Of a stretch of DNA of 24,898 nt, positions 1 through 11,000 are shown piece by piece; within the stretch, counting starts at the first letter, position 1, and each line of letters opens with the position of its first letter. The position numbers were made by a program, and so were the translations under genes. Below the pieces are notes generated by a model. The model was not told where the DNA came from. It saw only the letters and a list, made by a program, of their open reading frames with translations, and did not search any database. The DNA is from Klebsormidium nitens (lineage: Eukaryota; Streptophyta; Klebsormidiophyceae; Klebsormidiales; Klebsormidiaceae): the NCBI GenBank assembly GCA_000708835.1, contig DF237847.1:1-24898 (forward strand), in the 5' to 3' direction.

Positions 1-534
1 TGAGAAGTAAAGGTCGCGCCAACTGGCTCATCGACCATGCGCCTCCCAGGCGGATAGTGGACAGGCGTGCGCGCGCATGCGCGCGCTTCAAGCTGGGTAC
101 CTCGCAGCTGGTGCCAGCAGGCTGAGCAGCTCCCATGTTAAATGTATGAGAATCAGGCTGAGCAGCAGCTCGGAGAGGTCGGAGCGTTCAATGAGCAAGT
201 TGCCTTGCCTTGAAGATGTGACAGGTCTAAAGGATTTGAAGGTGTTGCAAGCCTCCCTTCATGGGCAATGCTGGAGCCAGCGTCTGGGCTGCTAGAGGCG
301 TATCTGCTCATTTGGTTCTTCTTGCCACCTTGCTCAAAGTTCGTGGACTGTTTTCGATCTTGAAGTTGCTTTAAGGACAAGAGTCGTTGGCAATTTGCCT
401 GCAAGGCGCAAGTGCCACATTGGAAGACAGTGTGAGAGACCTGCAGTATCCAATCGTCAGCAAAAGTTTATCAGCTACTGTAGTTTGCTTCTGACGGACA
501 TTACTGGCACGCGCAACCAGTTCTCCAAGTAGGC
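1..534. other. 5' flank of the RRM-RNase H gene
   Basis: No coding exon can be supported here. The stretch contains an 18-bp perfect alternating GC palindrome at 69-86 and an imperfect direct repeat (CAGGCTGAGCAG at about 118 and 154). An AG directly precedes the first ATG of the next gene (positions 531-532), so a 5'-UTR intron ending there is possible. Short open frames on both strands have no recognisable domain. Confidence 0.5.
69..86. repeat. 18-bp perfect GC palindrome
   Basis: Positions 69-86 read as four GC dinucleotides, AT, then four GC dinucleotides, a perfect self-complementary stretch that could form a hairpin or Z-DNA. It lies about 450 bp upstream of the first gene's ATG. Function is unknown. 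Confidence 0.8.
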
Positions 535-3330
535 ATGGACCACCCACACCCACTGGAGCCATATGACGTGACTGTGAGCAACCTCATGAGAGAAACAAAG
601 GTGGCTGAACTCAGGGAATTGTTCACTGAGATTGATGGCCCAATTGTTGACGTGCAAGTAAGTGTCTCCTTCAATTGAGGAATGCTGAGAAACTTTACAG
701 GCTTCCTGATCTGGATGAACTGTACCTGTATGAGCTGTACCTGTATGAGCTGTCAACCTGTTGGGATCAATCTAAAGAGCTTGTAAACACTTCTGATCTG
801 CCCCCTCCAAGCTCTGGGCGGACTGCAGCCAGTCAAAATGCCATTATGGGTTGGCAGAGACATCAAATCTTGGAAATATTTCTGTCTCATCATTCTGTAG
901 CTGCTATGAGCTTGAATATCCTGAGTGAAAACTTCCCTTCTGACTCACCATAATGGCAAAACGCAGGTGATCAACCGTGCCAAGAATAGATCTACAGCAC
1001 GGATAACTTTTGGAAATGAGCGGACACGGCGAGCTGCTGTTGCCAACATGGACAGGCTGAAGGTGCGTGGAAGAGCCATACGCGTGGAGTACTGTGAAGC
1101 CAATAACTGCTGCGAGGACTGCATACAAACGGTGAGAGAGCGCTCCTTCTGCTTTGAATTGTCTGTGCATGGTAGTACAGAATATCAATCAAGAGTTGCA
1201 TCATTGTAGAGATCCCTTCTGGTCAGTCACCAGCATACGAGCTACTTCTTCTCAAACGTTTGAGCTCGTGCTATGCTACAGTAACTAATTAGAAACCCCT
1301 TCCGTGGAAATAGACTGCAACCTTACTCCGTTTGAGTCAAAGAGCATCCACTCTGTTTGTGAGTTTGTTAGCAGGGTGCATCGTCAAGCAGTAGCCAAGT
1401 TATTGGCCGGAAAAAGGGTAGCAAGTGTATGTTCTCCGTGCAGGAGAGATGGTGGACTTTGGAGTTTGATGGAGCATCCCGGGGCAACCCGGGGGAGGGA
1501 GGGGCGGGGGCATTGCTGCTCTGTCCCTGTGGAGGAGTGGTATGGAACGGTCACATCATCGCGTTGTTATTCTTGTTAAACTGATAACCACGTGGTTTGA
1601 CTTGGTTTTCCTGCAATTTTAGTGTTGGCCCACAAGTCGACTTTTACACTCTGCAGCATTACGATGGGGACGTCATACACATGTTCTTGGCCTGTGTTTA
1701 GGACTCCACCACGATCTTGTGGGGATACCCCCAAGCAAAAATCACAAGCCTCAGCCCCAGACACTATTTGAGGCTTTTAAGAGGTTTGAGTATCTGAGGA
1801 GGAATCTGGTGTGCAAAGATGAATTGTTTCGTTTTTTGTACACTTACACTTCCACAATCCTTGCGCGCTTCAAACAGCCCAGTTTATAAAATCCCATTCT
1901 CGAACCCTCTTGATCTTTTGACTGTTTGCCGCACTATTTATTCCTCAAAGTACCAAAGTACCAAGCAATGAGCAACATTTAGCCCGTCGTTTGGATATGA
2001 GAGCACAGACGCTGAAATGCTGATATATTGAAGGGTTTCTTCTCCTCCTCAGCATGAACGTGTGTCAGAGTATCTAGGAGATGACGTCACCAATAATCAG
2101 GCAGAGTACCACGGGCTCATCGAGGGTCTGAAGGCGGCACAGCTACATGGGGCGACCCACCTGGAAGTACGGGGAGACTCGGAGCTCGTCATCAAGCAGG
2201 TAACCCCTTTCTTTTGAAGGCTTTCCATGATGCGTTAGTCGGGCAGTCATGAGGCTTTGAACTTCTTTTGAAACACCTTTGTTGGGCCTTGTTTCAGCAA
2301 CTTTCTGAATGAACATTGCAGAGGTCCTTTTGAGTTTACTAGGTATATTTTTGCACTTTTGACGACAATCCAGAACGCCCAAGAACCAAGGCGTCGTTGT
2401 AAATCAAGGAACAGGGAGAAAGCGTGCATGTACTGATCTCAGAACATTGGCTCACAAAACGTATGAAACTCCTTGTAGCTGTTGCATTCCCTTCTAAGCT
2501 GACTGGTCGTTTGAGTGCGTTCGATGTTGTTTGCTCTTTCTGGCTGTATGCGAGAGACTGTGCTCTTATACGTAGATTGTCTTACCTTTCAGGCACCAAA
2601 TGTGCATAAGCCAGTCGAGCTGTCATACTCGTACCTGCTGTTTGTCCATCAACTCCCTTCCCTTTACTTCAAGGTCCACCAGGATTTCCAAAGCTCGTAA
2701 CTTAAAACCCGTCGGAAGTCGAGGGACTCATAAGTCCTCACCTGTCTTCCCGGTTTCGGTTCCAGATGACCGGTGAAAATAGAGTCCAAGCACCCCGTCT
2801 GAAACCGCTGAGTATGGAAGCACGAAAGTTGGCGGCGAGCTTCGATGGGCTGGAGTTCTATTGGATTCCCCGGGTGAGCGTCGCGAGCATGCTTGGTTGA
2901 TTGCTACCTGTCCTTCTTCAATTCGAGTTACCGGAAAACGGTTGACTTTTCATGCCCCCTGGTGACATGTCTATCGAGGGCGGGACGTTTTGCGATCAGG
3001 AAGCAGTTTCTTCAAGCGCCCCATTTTCACCCGAACTAATGTAATTTGCTGTAAGGCAGCTCAACTCCGATCCTTTGTCTCCGATCTTCGACGAAGTAAG
3101 AGTCCGATCGGGAGCTCTACTTCAAATCTTCCAATCAGGAGTACGACGTGAGGCTCGCATTGGCTTTTATATCGGACATTGTTGATCTCTGGTGTGCACC
3201 GCACACAGTAGAAGCTGGCAAGCAACTAGCTTGCATCCTTTGGCCGCTCTCACTCGGGTGATCCTTGCCCTAACAGGAAGAGAACACGGACGCCGATCGA
3301 TTGGCCAATGAAGCCATTGACTCTACGTAG
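535..3330 (+). CDS. RRM-like / ribonuclease HI fusion protein (six exons)
   Basis: Predicted exons: 535-657, 967-1131, 1444-1539, 2053-2199, 2766-2873 and 3277-3330 (stop TAG). All join in phase 0 with GT-AG borders and give about 230 aa. Residues 10-86 resemble an RNA recognition motif (beta1 VTVSNL; RITF; VRGRAIRVEY). Residues 97-230 are an RNase HI domain: DGASRGNPG, TNNQAEYHGL, LEVRGDSELVIKQ, FYWIPR and NTDADRLANEA, with catalytic-type residues D105, E146, D170 and D220. Such a nuclease would cut RNA in RNA:DNA hybrids. No hybrid-binding domain typical of eukaryotic RNase H1 and no targeting peptide is visible. The donor of exon 3 is set by phase and by alignment to SEYLGDDVTNN; the GT ten bases further on at 1550 breaks the frame. 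An in-frame ATG at 1429 could instead start a stand-alone RNase H. The nuclease call is strong; the fusion rests on splice phase alone. Confidence 0.8.
721..753 (+). repeat. 15-bp short tandem repeat in intron 1
   Basis: The 15-base unit TGTACCTGTATGAGC occurs twice perfectly (721-735 and 736-750) and then breaks off after TGT. It lies in the first intron of the RRM-RNase H gene. No function is proposed. Confidence 0.85.
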
Positions 3331-5014
3331 AGGTGGGCTCAAACCCTGCAGATTTGACTTGTGACTTGTGCCTATGAGTTGCAAGACTCCAAATGGCCTG
3401 CTTGAAATGCTTAGCAAAGGATTCGTGACGACTGCTCTGCTTGGAGTTAGCCGCTGCGCCTTCGCAATCTGTTAGTCTCGTGGTGACAAGAGCCTTGTTT
3501 TCGGTGCTCGAGAACTAGGTTGTCGAGGTTATGCTTCTTACGACTGCAGCTCCTTGTACCACTGAATCCAGGAAGCCAGGATGGCGTCTCAACCAGAGTC
3601 TTTCGACTTACTGAGTGTCATCCGCTGCGTGCGCAGATGCCCATGCTTGCGAAGCTGAGCTGGTGTCACAGAGGGTTGGTTCCCGCCGAACACATCTTCT
3701 GCAAGGCGTTATAGAGATCCAGTCGGATGCTTTTGAGCGAAGGCTGTCCTCGTTGCGTCTGAAACACACATTGTCCGCTTTCTGACCCCAAATCATACAC
3801 AGCACGATAGATTTAAGAGTCTGCCAGGTCGGTGCCCGCGAGTTGTTTGTATATCATGCATGCCTTGGATTATAATCAAAGTGAGTACAGAACACGAACT
3901 GAAGACTTCTGGAGATATAATCTTGGATTCCTGAAACCCTTAGTAAAGTATGAAAACACATGGATGTCAGCAAAACGGGATTGGGGCAAAAGAGCAAATA
4001 ATGAGTAGATCAAAGACTTGCCTATATGCGGCGATTTGCTCATTGGTGTTTGGAGTTCCTTCATGAGAGCTATAAAAATAATCTGAGAAATGTCCTGGCC
4101 GATCGCCCCCGTTCAACGGTTCCCAATATTGTCCGGCCAAGTTTTATACTCTGCATGATTGCTGACAATCGCCAGAAGGGTTGCATGCCACAGTAATGCC
4201 TGGCTATTTACGTGTCCTTGAATGACATGGATGCATGGTCCGAGCACGACGGTACGCCTACAATACTCTGTTCGGCCTAGGACCCGGCGAGTACGCATCA
4301 ATGTATAGGGCCCAATTCCCAAGATAGCTTTCAATGATCTAGCTAGCTGTACATGCATGCAAAATCACCGCTTAAAAGATGAGGGATGCTCCAGAAGGCG
4401 CAAGCACCCATGCCAGCCATGGGCAAATTTTGCGCGCCCCATTAATTCGCGCGCATGCCTGGCACGCGTAGGCTACACCGCGGCCGCGCGGGCGGAAGTT
4501 CAAGTTTTGTACGGCCCTTCCTAAACCCTCAGACCCTGCCGGCCGCGGTGAAGCCTCTTCAGGGCCGCACCTGCAGCTGACCTCGATCGATCCGACGGGA
4601 TATTATGCTGGTACATACTTGATAAGGAATGTCATTCTGCACTATTGTAGCCCCAAAGTCGCCATAGCTTTCCACTCCCTGCCATGAACGGCGACGCCGT
4701 TCCGTGGCGCGCCAGTTTACTTATCTGAACGTCTATTGAGGTTCTGAGGGTAGCGTCTATTGAGCACTCAGACGTTGGTGCAGATCAGCCGCAACAAGCT
4801 AGTTTGTAGGATCGCGGCCGGGCAGAGAGGAAGGATCTTTATGATTGAATAATTGCTTTAACTTACGTCATTATTTGTATACTTGGAGTCCGAGTCAATC
4901 AAAGGTCCGTTCACTTACTGAAACGAAGCGCTTGCAGGACGAGAGGCCCTGTGTGAATTGACCTGAACACCTCAAGCAGATTACATCCACCAATTGCACG
5001 ATACCTGGAGGATC
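3331..5014. other. Intergenic region, no supported gene
   Basis: About 1.7 kb between the RNase H stop and the first ATG of the next gene. Short open frames (for example 3520-3714 plus, 4113-4358 minus, 4895-5200 minus) show no domain or consistent splice structure. A TATA-like TATAAAAATA is at 4071-4080. Around 4430-4550 the sequence becomes GC-rich with a perfect 11-bp inverted repeat. This is probably the 3' UTR of gene 1 followed by the promoter and 5' UTR of gene 2. Confidence 0.5.
4476..4550. repeat. 11-bp GC-rich inverted repeat
   Basis: CACCGCGGCCG at 4476-4486 is repeated in perfect reverse complement at 4540-4550, separated by 53 bp. It lies about 465 bp upstream of the start codon of the next gene, so it may be a promoter-proximal element. 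This is position-based inference. Confidence 0.6.
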
Positions 5015-7115
5015 ATGGCGGAGCCAGCGGTAAGATTGTACTTCCACGTTTGCGCTCGGACAAACCATGCACCAGTCACTGAGTATGATGTAAGGGCTGG
5101 ACGTCGCATCTTCGGGTCCGAGCCTTCCCACAACTGTCAGGAAATGAGCTTCATTTTGGAGAGGTGTTTGTATCGCTTGCAACCTTTGGGCCGAGAGCAT
5201 AGAACGCTTGTGGTTGACAGCGAGCTTGTATAAGGTTCTGAATAGTGCGTAGATGCTCAGTGGGCATGCACTGTGGAGCCCCTTCTCACTGTGGCACGGT
5301 TGAATTCACCACCTACATCTCTAGAGTTGAAGTGCCTCTTCTTTGGGTTCCTCAGAGCGGGAGCAATGCAGGAATACCTGCTTGTTCTTTAGGGTTCTTT
5401 GCACTCAAGGAAAGCTTTCCAGATGAGCTTGTGGGCACTTGAAGGCTGTGTTCAACATTTGCACTCTAGGTCGCAGCACTGGCAGCCCCGGCCCTTCGTT
5501 TTTGCACCCATTAACCCTCCCTTATCTGCTTATAGTCAAGAAGAATGTATGAGGGGGAGACTTCTGCAGCTGGAGGCGGTGGCGGTGACCCCCCCAAGCC
5601 CGAGGAGCAACTGTCCCCTGAGGACGAGATCAAGGCTTGGCTCCGCTACCTCCTGGCACAGAATTTCGGAAAGATGCCGCTGGACGACATCGGAATGGCC
5701 GTCTACGAGGGGGGGGTCGCGGAGGGGTACCGCCAGTACCTGGAGAAGGTCAAGAACAACAGGCTCGTCGTGAAGCCCCGGACATGGGCCAGCGATCCCA
5801 AGAGCCAGGTGAGCTAGTGCGTGCAACCTTGGCCATTTTGGCTAGAGGGGAGCCGAGCGTCAAGTCTGTGACACTCTGTACGTCGCATCTGCCTAAATGT
5901 TTAAAGAAAGAAGAAATCATTTAGTGTATCTGGCAGAGATGTCCCCTCTAGTGTCTCCGAATGTGCCCAGGAAGCTCCTGCTTCGCCCTCGGCCTGTCAA
6001 GTCCATCGAACCCTGCTTGCCGCGGCTTGAGATGCCCGGTTGCGCTAACTTTTTACGTGGTCGATTGCATCCACCTTTTGTCAGGCTTGTCTTCTTGTTG
6101 CTCCTGTCGAGGTCACTAGACTCCGTGCCTCACCTTCTCAGCGAAGAGGCATCGGCCTCCTCTTTCTTCTGGAGTGCTAGCTGTTTGGGTAAGAGACGTG
6201 CACGTCTCGAATCGGTGCTGGCACTCCCCTGCAGGCTTACAAGGACCGCGAAGCCGCTTTCCAAAACAACATGCTCCTCAAGCTGCGCAACACGCCCATC
6301 CAGCCCTACAAGGTGATTTTGCGTGCTTTGTCGCTCTGTGCAGCCCCCTGGTGGGGGTTACAGTCTCATGCCAGTATTAAGCAGGCCAAGAATGAACATT
6401 GCAAGGTTTTAGCTCGAATCCAAAACGTTCGATCGAAAACCACTTATCAACGCACGGCTCAGAAGGTGCGCTTTTGGGGTTTTGCCATGGCTGCCCCTCT
6501 AGTTGCAAGGAGGAGGATGAATGGCGGCGTCAGTCTCTTTCTTCATCTCCTATGAAACTTCATTAAAGTGAATGTATAAAGCTCCAAAGACGTCTTTCAG
6601 TCCTAGAGACGTCCTTGGAGATGCAAAGAGGAGATTAGAAGGACGCCATTGCGAAGAAATCAACAAACTATGTGACCTAGTTGCTGGATTACGCTTCGGA
6701 TATTAGGTGCAAGATCCGAGGACTGGTTACCAATCGGCAGGACAGTGAGCGGCCAGCATCCTTCTTTGCTGGTGTTGGTAAGGGGCTAGCGAGGCACTCG
6801 TCCTCTTGCCTCTTGCGCGTCCCCTTGACCAGCCCAGCGGCGCCTCATGCTTTCAAGTTCCAGCTGCGTTCGCTCGCGATCAGCAGGGGCTGGAAAACTC
6901 GCTTGCGCCACTTGCGCAGCTTGCAAGCAGCAAAGTCCCGTGTGAAGCCGCCTGTGCAGCCCCTGATTGTTTCAAGCGTAACTGTGCAGGGATATGGAGC
7001 CAGCCCCTTCGAGGACATCCTGCCAGGGGAGATGCCTCCAATGGGCATTGGTCCGCCAGTGAGTTCGGAGGTAGCTAGAGAGTCATCGGTTGAGCGCGTA
7101 GGCATGGGCGTATGA
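5015..7115 (+). CDS. Unrecognised conserved-type soluble protein (four exons)
   Basis: Predicted exons: 5015-5029, 5536-5808, 6235-6312 and 6960-7115 (stop TGA), all phase 0, giving about 173 aa. The first exon is only ATG GCG GAG CCA GCG followed by a strong GTAAGA donor. It joins in frame to exon 2, where a second ATG at 5545 is an alternative start. After a Gly/Pro-rich N-terminus (about residues 14-24) comes an acidic, probably helical region (PEDEIKAWLRYLLAQNFGKM, then GVAEGYRQYLEKVKNNRLVV), a second helix from exon 3 (KDREAAFQNNMLLKLRN) and a Pro/Gly-rich tail. No signal peptide, membrane segment or catalytic motif is visible. The clean protein-like composition, absence of stops and phase-matched splicing argue for a real gene. 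I do not recognise the family and assign no function. A GTGAGT at 7059-7064 inside exon 4 could be a donor, so the C-terminus is the least certain part. Confidence 0.72.
6582..6620. repeat. Intronic hairpin (14-bp arms)
   Basis: CTCCAAAGACGTCT (6582-6595) and AGACGTCCTTGGAG (6607-6620) are complementary except for one mismatch, with an 11-nt loop. The hairpin lies in the third intron of the unrecognised gene. No conserved RNA family is recognised. Confidence 0.6.
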
Positions 7116-8090
7116 TCGACTGAGACGTGTGAATTCCTTGCTGGTCGATCGAGGCCGAATGTACGTATGAAACATTTCAGTATGACCGTCAGATGTATAT
7201 AGCCAGGCGCGGCCCCGTGGGGAGTTTTAGGTGTGAGTCTCAGAACATCTAGTCGTTATTTCTGAGCCAACATGACGATTTCATTGAATGCGGGGCCGCG
7301 CGCAGTGGTACCTCTCACATTCTCTTATTGACACGCAGAAAGTAGCGTTAGAGCACATGAACTGCACTTGCAGTTGTCGAGATTGGTATACTAAGGTCGC
7401 ATACTAATCGTAACACAAATGTCGTCGGACTAACGGTTGCGTCGGCGACAGATCGGATAGACATGCAATCAATTACGCATATCAAAGACACGATCGACAT
7501 CAGTGCGCTACACAGTCGTACACGATTGCGTTAATTAGTGATTGTCTGTCGTAAATGATCGCGCTACCGACCGCCATCTTTCAGCACGATCTGCAACATA
7601 TGCACCATTCATTCTCATTTTGGCACTATCGATCATATTGACTTTCATCCACCTTAAAGGAGTAGCATGCAGATTAAGAACGACGCAACTGAGATAAACA
7701 GAATTTATGTTTTGCATCGTTGCAGCCCTCCAAATACTGTGGTGCACATGCGACTTTAGTAACGAGTCTGCCATGCGAGCCCATACTCTTAGGCAAAGCT
7801 TGCTAGGCCAGATCGTCGGAAGTCATGGTCGGAGCACAAAGTCGCTTGCACGTGGACGCACCTGCCCACAGGTCACGCTGGCGAGATTAGAATCGAATTG
7901 GATATTATCAGCATTCCATCCAACAATAGCGACGGCCACCCGCCTTCTGAAAGGAAGGCCGTCAACCAAGCTGAGTCAAGCTTTCAACGTGTTACCTCCT
8001 GTCGAACTAGACGTCAGCAAGATTCACTAGACTTCCATGCTTGAAAGGATTCGCATCTCGCTGTTGTCTTGATGGGTTGCGAACGTAAGC
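7116..8090. other. Convergent intergenic region, no supported gene
   Basis: About 1 kb between the 3' ends of the unrecognised plus-strand gene and the minus-strand DA1 gene. It should hold both 3' UTRs. An 11-bp perfect inverted repeat of GC bases (7207-7217 with 7291-7301) is present. The open frame 7707-8030 plus has no recognisable domain; it contains a plausible acceptor (TTGCAG near 7726), so an extra 3' exon of the upstream gene cannot be excluded. Confidence 0.5.
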
Positions 8091-11000
8091 CTACGCGGGA
8101 AACATTCCGGTCATCCGCATGTGTTCCAGCACCGTTTCCAGGCCAAACTTAACAACCGCCGCATGGCCCGCCCTAAAGCCTGCGCCGTACACTGCCGTCG
8201 GATTCATCGCTATCTCGTTAGCAAAGAACTCTGCCAACCGCTCCGTCACCTCCTCTTCCGTCTTCTCCCTTCCTCCGTCGCTTATCCGAAACTGGAAATC
8301 AGGCACTCCCGCTAGAGTCTGCGTCGGTCTTTCCATGTTTGGGCTGTGCGCTGGCAACTGGGTCTGCAACCACATGTGGGCCAACACTTGGCAGATGCCC
8401 TCTTCGATCACGGGTTCGAGCGCCGGAAACGATCCTGCAGCAGAAGTCGAGCATGTTGAAGAGGAGTGAAGTCGGAGAAACATAATCTGGAGAAAAAGTT
8501 ACGACGAGGGCGGAACTTCGCCGCTGAATCAGAGGAGCTAACCAACTGTCGAGCCAAAGGCAGGCATTTCATAACATGGTGCGTCAAAGTGGCTTCGTGA
8601 GTTGCCGGGCATCTTTAACCCAAAAGCCGCACGATTAACTCAAGGACTCTTCACTGTCACACCTTCAACAATCCTGAAAAGGTGGGACAATGGAGAACCT
8701 GACAGATTCAATGACACTGCTTTCGGTGTGCGCAGCAGTAAACCGGATCTCGAACAAAACTAAATTCGAGCTGAAGCCACGCGTGCATCAGCTCGTGCGC
8801 TAAGATCGCCCCCCGCGAGCGCACGTGGTAACGCAAACAGAACCCAAAAAATCCTAACCAAAAAACATGTGTGTCGAAACCTGAATCTAGCACATGGCGT
8901 TCCTAAGTGAGAATGAAGGAAATTCACACACAGGATGCATCTATGAGTAAGAAACCGAGTGGTTGTATGGGAGTAAGCAGGTCCGGAAAAAGTCAAGCCC
9001 AATGAGTACGGTCGTCGTCCCATAGACCCGGGGAATTCCTTAGCATTAACCTGACTTTCATACAGAAAACCGGAGTGACGTCACTCACCGTCAAGTCGGA
9101 GCCACGCGTGCATCAGCTCGTGCGCCAAGATCGACCCCGTCAGCAGTCGAGGCAGTCCGAACAGAATCAAAATCGCCGTCACTTCGCAGTGCCGCCGCAC
9201 AACTTGCTGCTCCGTTTCGTGCGAAAGACCCTGGATGCCCTGAAAGCGTCCGGCGGGCTTGCGGACGACGGACCGGATGACCTGCTCTTCGGACACGCAG
9301 AGGCCCCGCGTGGTCATGGGGTGGTGCGAGCCCTGCGGAGGAAGAGGAGGGGCGACGTCAAAACAGGGCCTTTCAGGTGGGCTACAAAACAGTTAGCTTC
9401 GACCTTCTCGCAGGAAACATCGTCAGCTGACAAGCATAGTGCTCAGGAAGGCAGGGAGAGAGGCCCCGTGCGGTCATGGGGTGGTGCGAGCCCTGCGGAA
9501 GAAAGGTGGGGCGACGTCAAAAACAGGGCCTTTAAGAAAAAAAAAATCAGGCCCCCTAAAAACTGGCCCCGTTGAGAAGGGTAGAGTAGAGGCCCCGCAT
9601 AGGAATTGGGTGTTGTGAGCCCTGGGCAGCCAATGGCGGAAGCTCGTCAAAACAGGGCCTTTCAGGTGGGCTACAGATATCTTCAACCTGCTGCGGAAAA
9701 ACGTCTTGCGGCCCGTCGTCAGCTGACAAGCGTAGTGCTCAGGAAAGCAGCGAAGAGGCCCCGCGTGTCATGGGGTGGTAGGAGCCCTGCGGGGAAACAT
9801 GGAGGCCGGCGGGATAACAGGGCCTTTTCAAGGTTCGACAGAAGACTCAAGCTTCTGAAGAAGTATGTCCGTTTCTGTCAGATGACAAGCGTGAATGTTC
9901 AGTTTGGTAGAGTAACGGCCCGGCGTCGTCATGGGGTGAAGCAAACCCTGGGCAGCAAAAGGCGGAAACGGCGTCAAAACAGGGCCTTTAAGGTGGGCAA
10001 GGACGCGAGTGGCGCACAAGTCGAACGAATGGGGGCCCTGTCCAGTCATGCTGTAGTGCGAGCCCTGCAGGAAGGAAGGATGGGCGGTCAGAATAGGCCT
10101 ATTGAGCGAGCTTCTGGACTGAAGCGTTGATGACCAAGGTCTAAAGACGAAAAGTACCGTTCGGTCTTAGTCTGGTGCTTGCCTCGTAGGGAACGGTTGA
10201 TCAGCACTAAGGGTGCCCCTTGGGCGGACAGCACGGTGGCATTGCGAGCTAGAAGAGCGTCGGTGCTTCTGACGTCAGTGATGTGCAAAATCGGCCCCGG
10301 CGCAAAAAAGACCCGCGGAAGGGCGAGCGAGGTTGAACCCGAAATATTGCAGACCCTAATCTGTGGTCTATTGAACCGATGAGGAGCGATGATTACAAGA
10401 GAACGTTGTGACAGGGGTCAGAGAATGACCAGCTAAGCCACGCACTTGCTTAGACTACTCAATGAGATGCAAAGACCCGGAGGACGGAAATGTGAGCCGA
10501 CAGAATCTTTGGACCAACTCGAACAATGATTTTTGTAGGCAAGATCCGACGCAATGCTCCAGCATGAGCTGACGTCACCCACCGGGTTGGCGCCCCCGCC
10601 CGAGTGCTCCTTCTCCTGCGCCTCGTTGAGCGCCTGCCGCTCAACTAGCAGCAACGGAATGTCCTTCTGGCGCAGCCGCATGCCCATCGTCTCGTAGAAC
10701 TCAAGGACCTCGCGATACAGGGGCTGTCAAAAAAAGAGAGAAGCTGACGTCAGCATGAGTGGGGCACATCACTGCAGGCTTTGCAGTAGACAGTATGACC
10801 TTCTCGCGCAGCCGCATGCCCATCGTCTCGTAGAACTCGAGGACCTCCCGCTACAGGGGCTGTCAATGAGGGCAAAGACAGGATGACGTCAGCGCAAGCG
10901 AAGATGCTATGACGTCAGCATGCATAACACTCTGGAGAATAAAAGGTCCTTCTGGCGCAGCCGCATCTCCATCGTTTCGAAGCACTTGAGAACCTAAGTC

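Noticed and set aside
6806-6960. Possible edge copy before exon 4 of the unrecognised gene (CCCCTTGACC... near 6821)
   Set aside because: Similarity to the exon start is short and gapped, not above what GC-rich sequence gives by chance.
9075-10130. Two long plus-strand open frames (166 and 174 residues) opposite DA1 exon 7 and its intron
   Set aside because: They run antisense to a clear exon and across the tandem array; their length comes from repeat structure, and the peptides have no domain and skewed Arg-rich composition.
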